A stretch of DNA of 64,000 nucleotides from Aliivibrio sp. S4MY1 (GCF_028765545.1 NZ_JARACP010000006.1:124001-188000), one strand, 5' to 3'; shown: positions 28,047 through 38,187, numbered from the stretch's first letter. Notes: generated by a model from the letters alone, not told the origin. A program made the numbers and translations.

Positions 28047-28904
28047 CTAGTGTGAAATGTTGTCTTTCTCATAACGAGAATCTTTTAATGCTTCTTTAAC
28101 TCGCTTTAAGTTATCTCTAAAACCAGCGCCGCGACGAAGGGTGAAGCCTGTCGCTAATACATCGATAACTGTCATTTGTACTACACGGCTCGCCATTGGC
28201 ATGTATACATCCGTATCTTCGGGAACATCTAAGCAAATTGCCAGTGATGCCATTTTCTCAAGGGGAGAGTCTTTTGCTGTAATCGCAATAACTGTAGCAC
28301 CATTAGATTTAGCTAGCTCTGCAATTTCGACCAAGCTTTTGGTGCGACCTGTGTGTGAGATAAGAACGACTACGTCATTTTCAGTACTGTTAATACAGCT
28401 CATGCGTTGCATTACAATATCGTCGAAACAGGTAATTGGAATATTGAAACGGAAGAATTTATTCATCGCATCATGAGCGACAGAAGCCGATGCACCAAGA
28501 CCGAAGAAAGAGATTTTTTTTGCTTGAGTTAATAAATCAACAGCGCGATTTACTTGCATTGGATCTAGGCTGTTTTTTGCAACATCTAAACAAGCCATTG
28601 TTGATTCAAAAATCTTATGGGTATAGGCGTCAGGGCCATCGTTTTCTTCAACATTACGGTTTACGTAAGGTGTGCCATTCGCCAAGCTTTGAGCTAAATG
28701 CAGTTTAAAGTCAGGAAATCCTTTAGTGTCCAAGCGGCGACAAAAACGGTTAACGGTAGGCTCACTTACATCTGCCATTTTTGCTAATGTAGCAATGCTA
28801 GAGTGAATGGCGGTTTGCGGTGATGACATAATAACTTCAGCAACTTTGCGTTCTGATTTACTAAAGTTATCTAAATTATTCTGTATTTTTTCAATCGTAT
28901 TCAT
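28047..28904 (-). CDS. hexR: Transcriptional regulator HexR (RpiR/MurR family)
   Basis: 285 residues: an N-terminal helix-turn-helix of the RpiR type (about residues 1-75; S-E-P-T-V-N-R-F-C-R-R-L is the recognition region) and a C-terminal SIS phosphosugar-binding domain (S-F-F-G-L-G-A-S-A-S-V-A and V-V-L-I-S-H-T-G-R-T-K). HexR senses 2-keto-3-deoxy-6-phosphogluconate and controls central carbon genes such as zwf, edd/eda, gapA and pckA in gamma-proteobacteria. A nearly perfect 18-bp inverted repeat lies about 30 bp upstream of the start. Confidence 0.92.
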   Translation of the reverse strand: MNTIEKIQNNLDNFSKSERKVAEVIMSSPQTAIHSSIATLAKMADVSEPTVNRFCRRLDTKGFPDFKLHLAQSLANGTPYVNRNVEENDGPDAYTHKIFESTMACLDVAKNSLDPMQVNRAVDLLTQAKKISFFGLGASASVAHDAMNKFFRFNIPITCFDDIVMQRMSCINSTENDVVVLISHTGRTKSLVEIAELAKSNGATVIAITAKDSPLEKMASLAICLDVPEDTDVYMPMASRVVQMTVIDVLATGFTLRRGAGFRDNLKRVKEALKDSRYEKDNISH

Positions 28905-28932
28905 AGTCGCTCTTCTTACATCCTGCCCTTGG

Positions 28933-28975
28933 TATAACCTTAGCCAGAATAGAGGGTATTCTGGTTAAGGTTATA
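28933..28975. promoter_or_regulatory. 18-bp inverted repeat upstream of hexR
   Basis: Arms TATAACCTTAGCCAGAAT and ATTCTGGTTAAGGTTATA (one wobble) are separated by 7 bases. No T run follows on either strand, so it does not look like a terminator. It lies between the presumed promoter and the start of hexR, and could be an operator or a 5' leader hairpin. Confidence 0.5.
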
Positions 28976-29175
28976 ACGCTGTTATCTATATTTAGTATAT
29001 ACGTTTGTATTGTTTGCCTCTAACAAATGACGAAGTTGAGTGTATTTTTATAACAATAGTATGACAGAACTCTAAAAAAACTTTCAATTTAGAAAGTCTA
29101 TTTGAGTGAATAGATATCATTAATGTCAAATAATATGGTTTTCTGTGATTAAATTTCAAATTTGAAGGAAAATAA

Positions 29176-29214
29176 TTACAAAAAAGGCGACTTTATATGG
29201 ATAAAGTCGCCTTT
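29176..29214 (-). terminator. Terminator of panP
   Basis: Perfect 13-bp stem AAAGGCGACTTTA / TAAAGTCGCCTTT (29183-29195, 29202-29214). On the minus strand a run of six T follows. The GGCGAC stem is shared with the gapA terminator at 63407. Confidence 0.92.
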
Positions 29215-29232
29215 GAATTTCAAGTGCTAATG

Positions 29233-30885
29233 TTAGTTAGCGCGGGATAGAATTGAGTTTGTTAAAGCAAGAAGCTGAGGCAACGAGATCTCACTACTGT
29301 TAGCGATTTCTCTTTGCTCAATAAGTACACTTTGTAAAATTTCTTTTGTGGTTAACGGGTTGGCAAGAACAACTCTAAACACAATCGTAGGGTTATATTG
29401 ATAAGCCTCTGGAGTCAATCGTGTTCGAGAAACAAAAGATTTTCCGGTCTCGCGTTGCGTTTTTTGGATGTACTTTGTTAAATTATCCAAATGCTCATAG
29501 ATGTCAGCTCTTTCTGTATCCTTAGCTAAGCGTAATGCTTGTTTCACTTTTAATGGGACATAACGATAAGTCAGTAAACAAAGCTCTGGCTCTGTTACGA
29601 TCTCAAAATCGTCTTGTTGCTGAATCAACTCAGAGAAATATTTTGCTTTTTCTATACTTTGGTTAATTAATAGCTCGTAACCCGGACGGCTAATAACATT
29701 AAAGCAAGAGTATAATAGCATCGCCATTCCGCTACGGGAGCCTTCAAGTGTATGTCGCCCTAGATCTTTTGAGCCTTTTCGTAAGATGTACTCAGCATGA
29801 TGTTGAATCGAAGACATGAGTTCTGGATCTTTAAAGATAACCATACCTGCCCCCATTGGAACATAAAGCTGTTTATGTGCATCAATAGTTACTGAATCCG
29901 CTAAATCAATACCATCTAATAGATGACGATAGGTATTTGACATTAATGTTGCACCACCCCAAGCGGCGTCAACGTGGAAATGACATGCCTCTTTTTGAGC
30001 AATTTTTGCAAGTTGGCGTAGTGGATCAATGGTGCCAGTTTCTGTGGTACCAGCAACACCAATAATCGCCAATGGTTTAATGTTTTTCTCTTTTGCGGCA
30101 GCAATTTTTAACTGTAAATCATCTAAACAAATACGATTGTTATTATCGGTTTTGACTGCAATAACTCCATCTTGACCAATACCTAAAACATCGGCTGCTT
30201 TCTTGAGTGAGTAATGGCCTCGTTCAGAAACGAAAATGGCAAGACCACTGCATTTGTAATGAGTCAGTGCAGCAAATAGGCCTTGTTTAGCAATACCTTC
30301 AAAATTACCATCTGGTTTAAATAGTCGGTTTCTTGCTACCCAGAGTGCGGTAATATTTGCAATGGTTCCACCAGAACAGAATGCCCCCAGAGAGTGATCT
30401 GCACTGTGCATCCAGTGTTGGTAAAATGCATCTTTCTCGCCATAAATAAGGCGATGTAAGATCCCTAGAACTTGACGCTCTAGCGGAGTAAATGCTTTTG
30501 ATGTTTCAATTTTAACCAAATTTTGATTTAGAGCGATCATAATTTTAGACAACGGCATTAAGAAATAAGGCAATGCAGAGGTCATATGACCGATAAAACT
30601 TGGAGCAGAAGTATGAACAGATTGAGATACAAGGTTATCTAATAAGTGCTCGGTATGTTCAGAAACATAAGTAGGTATTTCTGGCATTGAAGAGTCAGTA
30701 AAATCTTTTTCGATTTCAGTTAGAGGCTTCTCTTCTGCAACTATATGTTCTCGTAAGAATTGATTCAGGTTTTGAGAGAGTTCTTGCTCAATTTTTCCAA
30801 GAGTCGAATCGGGCGCTTCCGGAACAGTAAAAATTCGCAGCATGCTTTCTAAATTGGCATCCGCTGTCTTGTTGTCTGTTACCAT
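29233..30885 (-). CDS. panP: PLP-dependent aspartate 1-decarboxylase PanP
   Basis: A 550-residue group II decarboxylase. The PLP-binding lysine is in T-I-D-A-H-K-Q-L-Y, with H-V-D-A-A-W-G-G before it, the classic pyridoxal-decarboxylase pattern. The length and opening (an N-terminal extension of about 100 residues) match the TIGR03799 type named PanP, which replaces pyruvoyl PanD in vibrios and makes beta-alanine for coenzyme A. Older annotations call it glutamate decarboxylase. It is monocistronic with a strong terminator. Activity is inferred from the subfamily. Confidence 0.88.
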   Translation of the reverse strand: MVTDNKTADANLESMLRIFTVPEAPDSTLGKIEQELSQNLNQFLREHIVAEEKPLTEIEKDFTDSSMPEIPTYVSEHTEHLLDNLVSQSVHTSAPSFIGHMTSALPYFLMPLSKIMIALNQNLVKIETSKAFTPLERQVLGILHRLIYGEKDAFYQHWMHSADHSLGAFCSGGTIANITALWVARNRLFKPDGNFEGIAKQGLFAALTHYKCSGLAIFVSERGHYSLKKAADVLGIGQDGVIAVKTDNNNRICLDDLQLKIAAAKEKNIKPLAIIGVAGTTETGTIDPLRQLAKIAQKEACHFHVDAAWGGATLMSNTYRHLLDGIDLADSVTIDAHKQLYVPMGAGMVIFKDPELMSSIQHHAEYILRKGSKDLGRHTLEGSRSGMAMLLYSCFNVISRPGYELLINQSIEKAKYFSELIQQQDDFEIVTEPELCLLTYRYVPLKVKQALRLAKDTERADIYEHLDNLTKYIQKTQRETGKSFVSRTRLTPEAYQYNPTIVFRVVLANPLTTKEILQSVLIEQREIANSSEISLPQLLALTNSILSRAN

Positions 30886-31060
30886 GGTATCTGTTCTATT
30901 CTGTTGGTGATTAAAAAAGCAAAGTTGCGTTCTCTTTGCCCATGACTAAGGGCACAATTTAGAACAAAATAAGAAAAATGTCTTGTCTAAATGTGCCACA
31001 TGGACTTATGAGAGCATAAATTGTTATAAAACTAAGCGCTTTGTTGAATTAATAAACAAA

Positions 31061-31573
31061 TTATTTGCAGCTAATATCGCTGATTTGGGTGATTGTTTTA
31101 TTATAGGCTTTTAGCGGAGCATCAATTTCTTTTGGGTGGCTAAGAATGTCTGCAAAAGCAGAACGCAATTCGTAGTTTTGTTTATGTGGCGGTGCTTGGC
31201 GATCGTCAAAGGTAATTTTTGCTACTTTGCCTAATGCATCATCGTTCATGGAAAGTGACTTTATTTCTTTTTGGTTAAGTTGTAACCATGATTCGATAGA
31301 TTGATTTGTTTTTACTTTTGAAGGCTCATTCTTTAAATAAAAGTCTACCGCTGCACGATTTAATTCAAAATGATGTTTACGGCCTTTTAGAAACCAGTCG
31401 CCAACACTTTCTAAATTTGGATCTTTTTTAACTGTAATAGCAATCAGCTCTTCATACCAAGTTAAAGAAGCATCAACATATTGGCTGTATTTGTCACTTA
31501 AACATTCAGTATTAGCTGCTTGAGCAGAGGTAGCTAGTAAAGCGAAAGGTAAAATGAGCGCGGCAAGTTTCAT
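31061..31573 (-). CDS. Exported hypothetical protein
   Basis: 170 residues with a clear signal peptide: a Lys at position 2, a hydrophobic core (LAALILPFALLATS) and cleavage after A-Q-A (about residue 19). The mature part is helical, charged, and has two Cys near its two ends (C-L-S-D near the start; the last residues are D-I-S-C-K), which could form a disulfide. I do not recognise a family. It stands between panP and lysO with its own promoter region; a conserved vibrio periplasmic protein is likely. Confidence 0.7.
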   Translation of the reverse strand: MKLAALILPFALLATSAQAANTECLSDKYSQYVDASLTWYEELIAITVKKDPNLESVGDWFLKGRKHHFELNRAAVDFYLKNEPSKVKTNQSIESWLQLNQKEIKSLSMNDDALGKVAKITFDDRQAPPHKQNYELRSAFADILSHPKEIDAPLKAYNKTITQISDISCK

Positions 31574-31681
31574 TACAAATCCTTAAGAATGAATCATTAT
31601 TATTAATTTTGATTGTAGGGAGAGTGACATTAAAAGCAATTGAAACAACTCACAATGTGACGCTTCCCTACTATTTGTATA

Positions 31682-32581
31682 TTATAGAGAAACAAAAAAT
31701 AGCATTAAAAACGGAACCAATAGACTTAAAATAAAGCCACTCACTATCGCAATAGGAACACAGCGTATGCCTCCACAATTTTGAATTACAGGCAGAGTGA
31801 AGTCCATTGCTGTTGCTCCCGCATAACCAATTGAAGTGACTGGGTAGCGATGAATCAAGGTTGGAATCAACAATAGCGCTACTAATTCTCGCATTAACTC
31901 ATTTAAGAAGGCAGCACCACCATAGACTGGCCCTAATGCATCACCCATTAAAATGCCTGCGAGAGAATACCATCCGAACCCTGATGCCATTGCTAAACCA
32001 TGCTGCAAAGGAATGCCTAAAATAAGTGCAGCAATAAGCCCACCTATTAACGAGGTCGTTAGGATCACTGTGGCGATGATTATTCCGTGTTTATTTAACA
32101 AGATTTGACGAAGTGATAGACCGCTGTTTCGAAGTTGAATTCCAATCAAAAAAAGCAAGATAAGTAGAATTAATTCGCTGGCTTCTTCAACCCAAGATAA
32201 ATCAACACCGCTGATTAAACCAAAGAGTAAACCAACCGCCACGGCGAGTAATAGCTTGGCTGATTCTAAGATCATTTTAAATAAAGGTAGGGTGTTTTTG
32301 TTCCCCTCTGAGTTGAGAGGAAAAAGTTTATCCATTATTGGTAATATGGCTAGGTTACATACACTAATACAGATAAAAAAGGCTGTTGTTATCGTTAATA
32401 TTTGATTTAAGTTTTGTGCTAAATTATCAAGTGCAGCGAGGCTTAACCCCATAAGGGCAAGTATAATCGTTACTAAATGACTGGTAGCAGCATTAATATA
32501 TTGAAGAGGTTGTTTTTTGTGTAATGGGATTAAATAACCAAAAAGCAGTGGTAAAAAAACAAATAACATTCCAGAAAGCAT
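31682..32581 (-). CDS. lysO: L-lysine exporter LysO (YbjE)
   Basis: A 299-residue inner-membrane protein with eight or so hydrophobic segments, the length of LysO (DUF340). Conserved pieces are the N-terminal P-L-L-F-G-Y-L-I-P, the G-F-G-W-Y-S-L-A-G-I-L-M-G-D motif and the charged N-E-L-M-R-E-L-V-A-L. LysO exports lysine and the toxic analogue thialysine. A role for exporting lysine-like amino acids is of interest given the island at 49-57 kb, but the two are far apart. Confidence 0.9.
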   Translation of the reverse strand: MLSGMLFVFLPLLFGYLIPLHKKQPLQYINAATSHLVTIILALMGLSLAALDNLAQNLNQILTITTAFFICISVCNLAILPIMDKLFPLNSEGNKNTLPLFKMILESAKLLLAVAVGLLFGLISGVDLSWVEEASELILLILLFLIGIQLRNSGLSLRQILLNKHGIIIATVILTTSLIGGLIAALILGIPLQHGLAMASGFGWYSLAGILMGDALGPVYGGAAFLNELMRELVALLLIPTLIHRYPVTSIGYAGATAMDFTLPVIQNCGGIRCVPIAIVSGFILSLLVPFLMLFFVSL

Positions 32582-32669
32582 GATCTAAACCTCATCCATG
32601 AAGAAGCCTTGAGAATATCAAGGCTTTTTAACGACATCAATATAAGTTGGCTGTTTTGATGTAACTAAA

Positions 32670-33596
32670 TTACAAACCACTACTTCTTAATGTTTCTTTG
32701 ATTCTATCTTTAAATTGACTATCGGTTAGATTACTTAGTGTGTAGAGGGCTTCTGCGCCTTCTAATGTAATTTCAACGTCATGATCATCAATGGCGTCAT
32801 CTTTGTTTCTAAACATCAAAAGATGGCTGGCAATACGAGCAATGTCTAAGTAATTAATAGGATAACTAGAGTCAGAAGATTTTTCGTCATTGGTTGCTAC
32901 GGCTAAAAAGTCACCATCAAACTGCCAGTGATTGAGTACATGATAGCTGGTGTCATTACACTCTTTGTTAAAAATATAGACCGCTAATTCAAGATCTAGA
33001 TAATTACCATTTTCAAGATATTCATAGTATTGATTAACAAGGCAAAATAAACCTATATCCGCAAGTAATCCGGTTAAAAGTGCTTTTTCTGGCTCAAGGT
33101 AATCAAGAGAGCCATCTTCAGACGCTTTTGTTATCTCTTCACATACCATGGTCATTACTGCCGCAAATTCACGAGAGCGAGCTGCACTTTTACGTAATAG
33201 AGAGTTACATTCTTTATTCAGATCACTTGAGTGCTTTAATTGTTCAATAGCTTGTGCAGTTACAATATCACGCACGCGAAAAATACCGAGACGTGAAACT
33301 GCCGTTAATACATCGGTACAAGTAATATTTCGTCGATTAAAGACCACAGAGTTTGCCATTCTAATAACAATAGCGGTGAGGCTCGGGTCTTCTAATAGAG
33401 TATCAGATACATCTTTAATTAATGTGCCTTCAAGGGTACATAGCTTTTGGATTTTAAGAACAACATCAGGGATTGGTGGTAATTGGATATCACCTGATGA
33501 AATGCGTTGAGATGCCATTTGGCTAAATTCAGTTCTTAAAGCTGCCAGTACCTTTTCTTTATCATGAGATAACCAAAAAAAGGATAGATGATTCAT
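32670..33596 (-). CDS. HDOD domain protein
   Basis: About 308 residues from ATG 33596; the frame is open a little further from a TTG at 33665. The central domain has the HDOD pattern: L-P-P-I-P-D-V-V-L-K-I near the start, then M-A-N-S-V-V-F and A-V-S-R-L-G-I-F-R-V-R-D. No GGDEF or EAL domain is attached. HDOD proteins bind ligands or partners without phosphodiesterase chemistry and act in signalling and cell-cycle or competence regulation. The function is not established. It is the upstream neighbour of lysO and divergent from tfoX. Confidence 0.8.
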   Translation of the reverse strand: MNHLSFFWLSHDKEKVLAALRTEFSQMASQRISSGDIQLPPIPDVVLKIQKLCTLEGTLIKDVSDTLLEDPSLTAIVIRMANSVVFNRRNITCTDVLTAVSRLGIFRVRDIVTAQAIEQLKHSSDLNKECNSLLRKSAARSREFAAVMTMVCEEITKASEDGSLDYLEPEKALLTGLLADIGLFCLVNQYYEYLENGNYLDLELAVYIFNKECNDTSYHVLNHWQFDGDFLAVATNDEKSSDSSYPINYLDIARIASHLLMFRNKDDAIDDHDVEITLEGAEALYTLSNLTDSQFKDRIKETLRSSGL

Positions 33597-34026
33597 TGTT
33601 AATTCATATCTTTGAGTAATACCTGAATGATACAGGATTTTTATCGTTTCTAAAAAAAAACTCAATGAAATGAGATCATTTGCTAAGAAGTAGACATGAA
33701 GTAAAAACCAAAAGGGGTTTACTGTTATTACGAAAAGATAAATAAGTTACATAATATAACTAAAGTGAATGATTAATGTGAGCGCTGTCAATGAAACATC
33801 AGGCAATAATATGAGACTATAATGTGATATCGGCCTGAAAGAAAACTTACTTTGTTTCATAAATTAATGCTTCAATGTGTGACCGTAATAATAAAAAATA
33901 CAGTAAACTCATGGCTTATAAGAAAAATAATAGATAAATTGCAGTTGTATGTTTAATATCCACTTGCTTGGTGTCAAATTTATGACAGGGACGGGGGTCG
34001 CTAAGTTTAAGATCAAGGAGATCGAA
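33597..34026. other. Long gap between HDOD gene and tfoX (tfoX leader and promoter)
   Basis: About 430 bp without a gene. It must hold two divergent promoters. The sequence TGTGA-6 bases-TCAAT at 33777-33792 is a weak match to a CRP site. The stretch ahead of tfoX is long, in keeping with the structured tfoX leader controlled by the TfoR small RNA in Vibrio cholerae, but I could not define a convincing fold. No c-di-GMP riboswitch core was seen. Confidence 0.4.
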
Positions 34027-34611
34027 ATGAACCATTTAGAGGAACGCTTTTTTAACTTTGTAAAAAAACTAGGTCGATTCAATAAACGCTCAATGTTCGG
34101 TGGTGTTGGCTTATTCACTGATGATGCTATGTTTTCACTTGTCACAGAAGGACGTTTGTATGTTCGTGGTGGTGGGGATGTCGATAACAAATTTGAGAAG
34201 CTAGGTTGTGAACGTTTTAAGCATGTAAAGAAAACCACTATTGCGACTGTTAATTATTTTGATGTTAGTGACCTATTTGAGAAGAACTCTGCTTTGTTGA
34301 TGGAGATTATTCAAGAAACTATGGAAAATTCACGACTTGAACGAGAGTTTAAGAAGTCAAAAGAAAATCGTCGTTTACGTGATCTGCCTAATATGCAATT
34401 AACGCTAGAAAGAATGGTAAAAAAAGCGGGTGTTCCTGATGTAAGCTCATTTTTTGAAATCGGTGCTGTTGATGTATTTAAAAAAGTAAATACAACTTAT
34501 GGCGGTGACGTAGATGTAAAATTATTATGGAAATTTGCAGGTGCAGAATCAGGGGTGCACTGGACGTTACTTCAAGAACCAATGAAAAAAGCATTATTAC
34601 AGCAGGTTTAA
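34027..34611 (+). CDS. tfoX: Competence regulator TfoX
   Basis: 194 residues from ATG 34027, chosen for the strong AAGGAG 7 bases upstream rather than the ATG at 33949. It has a TfoX_N domain (G-R-F-N-K-R-S-M-F-G-G-V-G-L-F, residues about 16-30) and a TfoX_C helical domain (L-P-N-M-Q-L-T-L-E-R-M-V-K-K-A-G-V). It is the chitin-responsive activator of natural transformation and type VI secretion genes in vibrios. Of the two vibrio paralogues, the serC/cydDC context and the R-F-N-K-R-S start favour TfoX over TfoY. Confidence 0.88.
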   Translation: MNHLEERFFNFVKKLGRFNKRSMFGGVGLFTDDAMFSLVTEGRLYVRGGGDVDNKFEKLGCERFKHVKKTTIATVNYFDVSDLFEKNSALLMEIIQETMENSRLEREFKKSKENRRLRDLPNMQLTLERMVKKAGVPDVSSFFEIGAVDVFKKVNTTYGGDVDVKLLWKFAGAESGVHWTLLQEPMKKALLQQV

Positions 34612-34676
34612 TGTTCGTTTGGGAAGTTGTTAGATTAGATAGTTTAGTTAGAGTTATAGTCTGCTATATAAAAAAT

Positions 34677-34718
34677 CCTCGTTATCCATTCAGTATGAAG
34701 GCATAACGAGGTTTTTTT
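34677..34718. terminator. Bidirectional terminator between tfoX and yfaZ
   Basis: Stem CCTCGTTAT / ATAACGAGG with a 17-base loop. T runs follow on both strands (seven T on plus), fitting convergent genes. Confidence 0.88.
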
Positions 34719-34796
34719 ACACTTTAAATTTACGAGCTAATACCATGTCTGGATAAGTAGTTCTTCAAATACTTATGTAGATTGATATACTATAAA

Positions 34797-35348
34797 CTAG
34801 TATTTAAAGCGTGCAGTTAGCATTACTTGGTCGCCATAAATACCGTTAAAACGACCTTCAGCACCAATTGAAAATAGTTCTGTTGAGTGGAAACGACCGT
34901 ATACTGAAAACAGCGTATCATCGTTATCATCAATTGATAAGTAACCTACTTTACCACCCACTTCTAGTTGAGGACCTAACCATTGGCGTACGCCTAAGTT
35001 AAGTTCCATGCCTGTGTCATTTTTGTAGTGTTTGTTATCATCAACAACGCGAAGTAGCATTTCACCAGTAATATCAGCCCAGTTATTTACAGGAGCGTGA
35101 AAACCAAGGCCAGTTGCTAAATCGTAATCGCCATCTAATTCAGAATCGATTGAAACAATCGCGTGTGCATTAGGGTGAATTGATTTACTAAAACCAGCAC
35201 CGAATGTTGATGGGCTAAATCCAATGCGAGCTTCAACATAATCGTAACTGAAGTTACTCATGATTGCATTGTTTGGATCATTATCTGCTGCCATAGATGT
35301 TGCTGAAATGAACATTAGGCTTGAAGCTAAAAGTGTCTTACGGATCAT
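34797..35348 (-). CDS. YfaZ family outer membrane beta-barrel protein
   Basis: 183 residues with a signal peptide cleaved after S-M-A (about residue 21). The mature part shows alternating strands (resembling Y-D-Y-V-E-A-R-I-G-F, V-G-G-K-V-G-Y-L-S-I-D) and ends in R-F-K-Y, with Tyr at the C-terminus as the BAM signal. The pattern fits the YfaZ family of small eight-stranded barrels. The function is unknown. It is monocistronic. Confidence 0.8.
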   Translation of the reverse strand: MIRKTLLASSLMFISATSMAADNDPNNAIMSNFSYDYVEARIGFSPSTFGAGFSKSIHPNAHAIVSIDSELDGDYDLATGLGFHAPVNNWADITGEMLLRVVDDNKHYKNDTGMELNLGVRQWLGPQLEVGGKVGYLSIDDNDDTLFSVYGRFHSTELFSIGAEGRFNGIYGDQVMLTARFKY

Positions 35349-35616
35349 GATGTTTGAAACCTATCAAATTAGTGCTGTAACCAAAAAATTATCCTAAATA
35401 CTAACAGAAATGACTATTTTTGCTAGATAGGAATATACAAAAATTTGGAGTTACTGCAAGAGTCAAAAAATTAACGTAGTGCTTATTAATTTATAATTAA
35501 GCAAAATATACGCCAGGTTTATATTTGCAAGCTTCTATTTGTTTTATTAAATAGAACTGTATTGCGCTCTATGAGTTAGGTAAACTGATTGAAATGGATA
35601 AAACTTGGATAACAAT

Positions 35617-36918
35617 ATGAATGAATTAAAAAAATACGCTGCGATTGGCGGTGCTGTAGCTCTTGTTACTTGCTGGCCATTTGCGACAGGGAAGATTGGA
35701 GAGGCGATTTTTAAAGATGGTATTGCTTCGTATCATAATGCGATTATTGAGGTTGAATCTGTATCTTATGATAGAGGCTACCTTAGTTCTCAAGCACAAA
35801 GCCGTATTCATGTTATTGATCAAGGTTTAAGTCAGGAGTTAGAACAAGCAGGTTATCCAACTGAAATTTTAGTTAATCACGATATCTCTCATGGCTTATT
35901 TTCTGTTTCTTCAGTCTCTAAATTTGTAAGCACAGAAGATACCTCTGAATTTATTCAAGGATTAACTCTGACAACAGACAGTAAGTTAACGGGAACTACA
36001 AACTTATTACTGACAAGTAAAGACACTAATTTTGCTACTATGGATTTACAAGCGCAAGGGGTTGAAAAGCTGTTTTTAGCTGCGGCGGAATTATCAGCAA
36101 CGATTGAGAAAGACGGTCAATTCTCTCTGTCATACCAACTACCTAAAACAGAGCTGCGTTTAGATAACCAATCTGCAATGATTGTTGATAATGTCGCTGG
36201 TCAAAGTGTTGGCCATTATATAGATGATATTTTTATAGGTGAAGCGAACATTGCTTTAGATAAATTGACGCTAAGTGATATTGCAAGTAATAGCCATAAT
36301 GAGATTAAAGGGCTTAAATACACGAGTGTAAATCAGCTAACGGAAGTAAAAGATAAAGCAGAAGAAAATAGCTTTACTACTCAGAATCGATTGACTTTAG
36401 AAGAGGCTCTGACAGATGCTGGTGTAGTTAAAAAAGGCGTTTTTGATGTTAGTTTCGAAAACCTAAATTATGATGGTTTAAAAGCACTAGTTCCGCTGCT
36501 TCAAGAGCAGGAATTGACCAATGAGAATATTGAGAAGTTACTCCTGTCGTTTGACCTGCTTGCTGCGAAAGGGTTTAACGTTAATATTAATGAATTCAGT
36601 GCTGAAGTACTTGGTAGTAAATTAAACAGTAATATTTTGCTTATGTTACCAGCAGGTACGGCGAGAGCATCACAAAATGCTGATCAGTTAATTAAAACAG
36701 TAACAGGCTCTACTGAATTAGTCATTGCTAAAAAGTTAGTGGATGAAACGCCAGAGCTTCGCATGCAAATGGATGAGTTACTTATTAATGAATTTGCTGT
36801 TGAAGAAGGTGATAATTACCGATTAGCTGCGACTATTTCTGATGGCCAGATCGAATTATTGAATGGTCAGAAAATGCCATTATTTATGTTGTTGGGTTTT
36901 TTAAGTTACCTACAGTAA
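35617..36918 (+). CDS. YdgA-like DUF945 family protein
   Basis: About 433 residues from ATG 35617, behind TTGGATAAC; the frame extends 12 bp upstream to a TTG. One N-terminal membrane helix (A-I-G-G-A-V-A-L-V-T-C-W-P) anchors a large periplasmic part with beta-rich repeats, as in E. coli YdgA (DUF945). It may belong to the wider AsmA-like or dimeric beta-barrel group, but the role is unknown. A terminator follows at 36939. Confidence 0.75.
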   Translation: MNELKKYAAIGGAVALVTCWPFATGKIGEAIFKDGIASYHNAIIEVESVSYDRGYLSSQAQSRIHVIDQGLSQELEQAGYPTEILVNHDISHGLFSVSSVSKFVSTEDTSEFIQGLTLTTDSKLTGTTNLLLTSKDTNFATMDLQAQGVEKLFLAAAELSATIEKDGQFSLSYQLPKTELRLDNQSAMIVDNVAGQSVGHYIDDIFIGEANIALDKLTLSDIASNSHNEIKGLKYTSVNQLTEVKDKAEENSFTTQNRLTLEEALTDAGVVKKGVFDVSFENLNYDGLKALVPLLQEQELTNENIEKLLLSFDLLAAKGFNVNINEFSAEVLGSKLNSNILLMLPAGTARASQNADQLIKTVTGSTELVIAKKLVDETPELRMQMDELLINEFAVEEGDNYRLAATISDGQIELLNGQKMPLFMLLGFLSYLQ

Positions 36919-36938
36919 CCTGAAAGCATAGAAATAAA

Positions 36939-36967
36939 ATAGCTTACCTCGGTGAGCTATTTTTTTA
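36939..36967 (+). terminator. Terminator of the DUF945 gene
   Basis: Stem ATAGCTTACC / GGTGAGCTAT (one wobble) with a 2-base gap and a T run. Confidence 0.82.
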
Positions 36968-37104
36968 TCTGGATTAGTATTATTCGAGCAATTTAGTGAA
37001 TTAGATCACTTTATGATTTCTTTGTGGATCAAAAGGTGGTATTAATTTCTACATCAATATTTAAACCTTCAATTTATTATAGATAGCAGGAGCCTTCGAG
37101 AAAC

Positions 37105-38187
37105 ATGGAAAAAGTATTTAACTTTTGTGCTGGTCCAGCAATGCTGCCAGTAGACGTTCTAGCCCAAGCTCAAAAGGAATTGGTGAATTGGAACGGCTTA
37201 GGCACTTCAGTGATGGAGATTAGCCACCGTAGTAAAGAATTTATTAAAGTCGCAGAAGAGTCAGAGCAAGATCTACGTGATTTATTGTCAATTCCTGACA
37301 ATTATAAAGTGTTATTTTGCCAAGGTGGTGCGCGAGCACAGTTTGCAGCTGTTCCATTAAACTTACTTGATGGTAATACAAAAGCAGATTACGTCGATGC
37401 GGGTTATTGGGCGCAAAGTGCGGTAACTGAAGCAAAAAAATATTGTTCACCTAATGTAATCGAAGCCATTATTAATGTTGATGGTAAAAAAGCGGTTCAA
37501 CCTGCCGCTGAATGGGCATTAAGTGATGATGCTGCTTATGTGCATTTTTGCCCAAATGAAACGATTGATGGCATTGAAATTAATGATTTACCAATAACAG
37601 ATAAACCAATTGTTGCTGACATGTCGTCTACGATTTTGTCGCGTCAAATTGATGTATCAAAATACGGTGTGATCTACGCTGGTGCCCAAAAGAATATTGG
37701 TCCTGCAGGTTTGACGATTGTTATTGTACGTGATGACTTACTTGATCTTGCTGCAGAAGCGCTTCCTAGTGTATTAAATTACGGCGTGTTGGCAAAACAA
37801 GAGTCGATGTACAATACACCGCCAACATACGCTTGGTACCTTTCAGGTTTAGTATTTAAATGGCTAAAAGCGAACGGTGGCATTGAAGCGATGGAAGCTC
37901 ATAACCGTAAGAAAGCAGCCGCTTTATACGATTATATTGACCAATCAGACTTCTATCGTAATGATGTTCATGCAGATAATCGTTCTCTAATGAATGTACC
38001 ATTCCAATTAGCAAATCCTGAGTTAGATGCACAATTTTTGTCGCTGGCAGATGATGCTGGCTTGAAAGCATTGAAAGGGCATAGAGTAGTCGGTGGAATG
38101 CGAGCATCAATTTATAACGCAATGCCATTAGAAGGTGTGCAAGCGTTAGTTGAATTTATGAAGGCGTTTGAAGCACAATACGCGTAA
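37105..38187 (+). CDS. serC: Phosphoserine aminotransferase SerC
   Basis: 360 residues, the standard SerC length. The opening [10 protein letters not shown], the phosphate loop Q-G-G-A-R-A-Q-F and the PLP lysine in [12 protein letters not shown] are all present. It converts 3-phosphohydroxypyruvate and glutamate to phosphoserine, and the equivalent step in pyridoxal phosphate synthesis. The start at 37105 follows AGCAGGAG. It is monocistronic with a strong terminator; the neighbour tfoX is as in Vibrio. Confidence 0.97.
   Translation: MEKVFNFCAGPAMLPVDVLAQAQKELVNWNGLGTSVMEISHRSKEFIKVAEESEQDLRDLLSIPDNYKVLFCQGGARAQFAAVPLNLLDGNTKADYVDAGYWAQSAVTEAKKYCSPNVIEAIINVDGKKAVQPAAEWALSDDAAYVHFCPNETIDGIEINDLPITDKPIVADMSSTILSRQIDVSKYGVIYAGAQKNIGPAGLTIVIVRDDLLDLAAEALPSVLNYGVLAKQESMYNTPPTYAWYLSGLVFKWLKANGGIEAMEAHNRKKAAALYDYIDQSDFYRNDVHADNRSLMNVPFQLANPELDAQFLSLADDAGLKALKGHRVVGGMRASIYNAMPLEGVQALVEFMKAFEAQYA

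Noticed and set aside
33597-34026. c-di-GMP riboswitch (GEMM) ahead of the TfoX-family gene
   Set aside because: That riboswitch belongs to tfoY in vibrios. No GEMM core was found here and the protein and neighbours fit TfoX.
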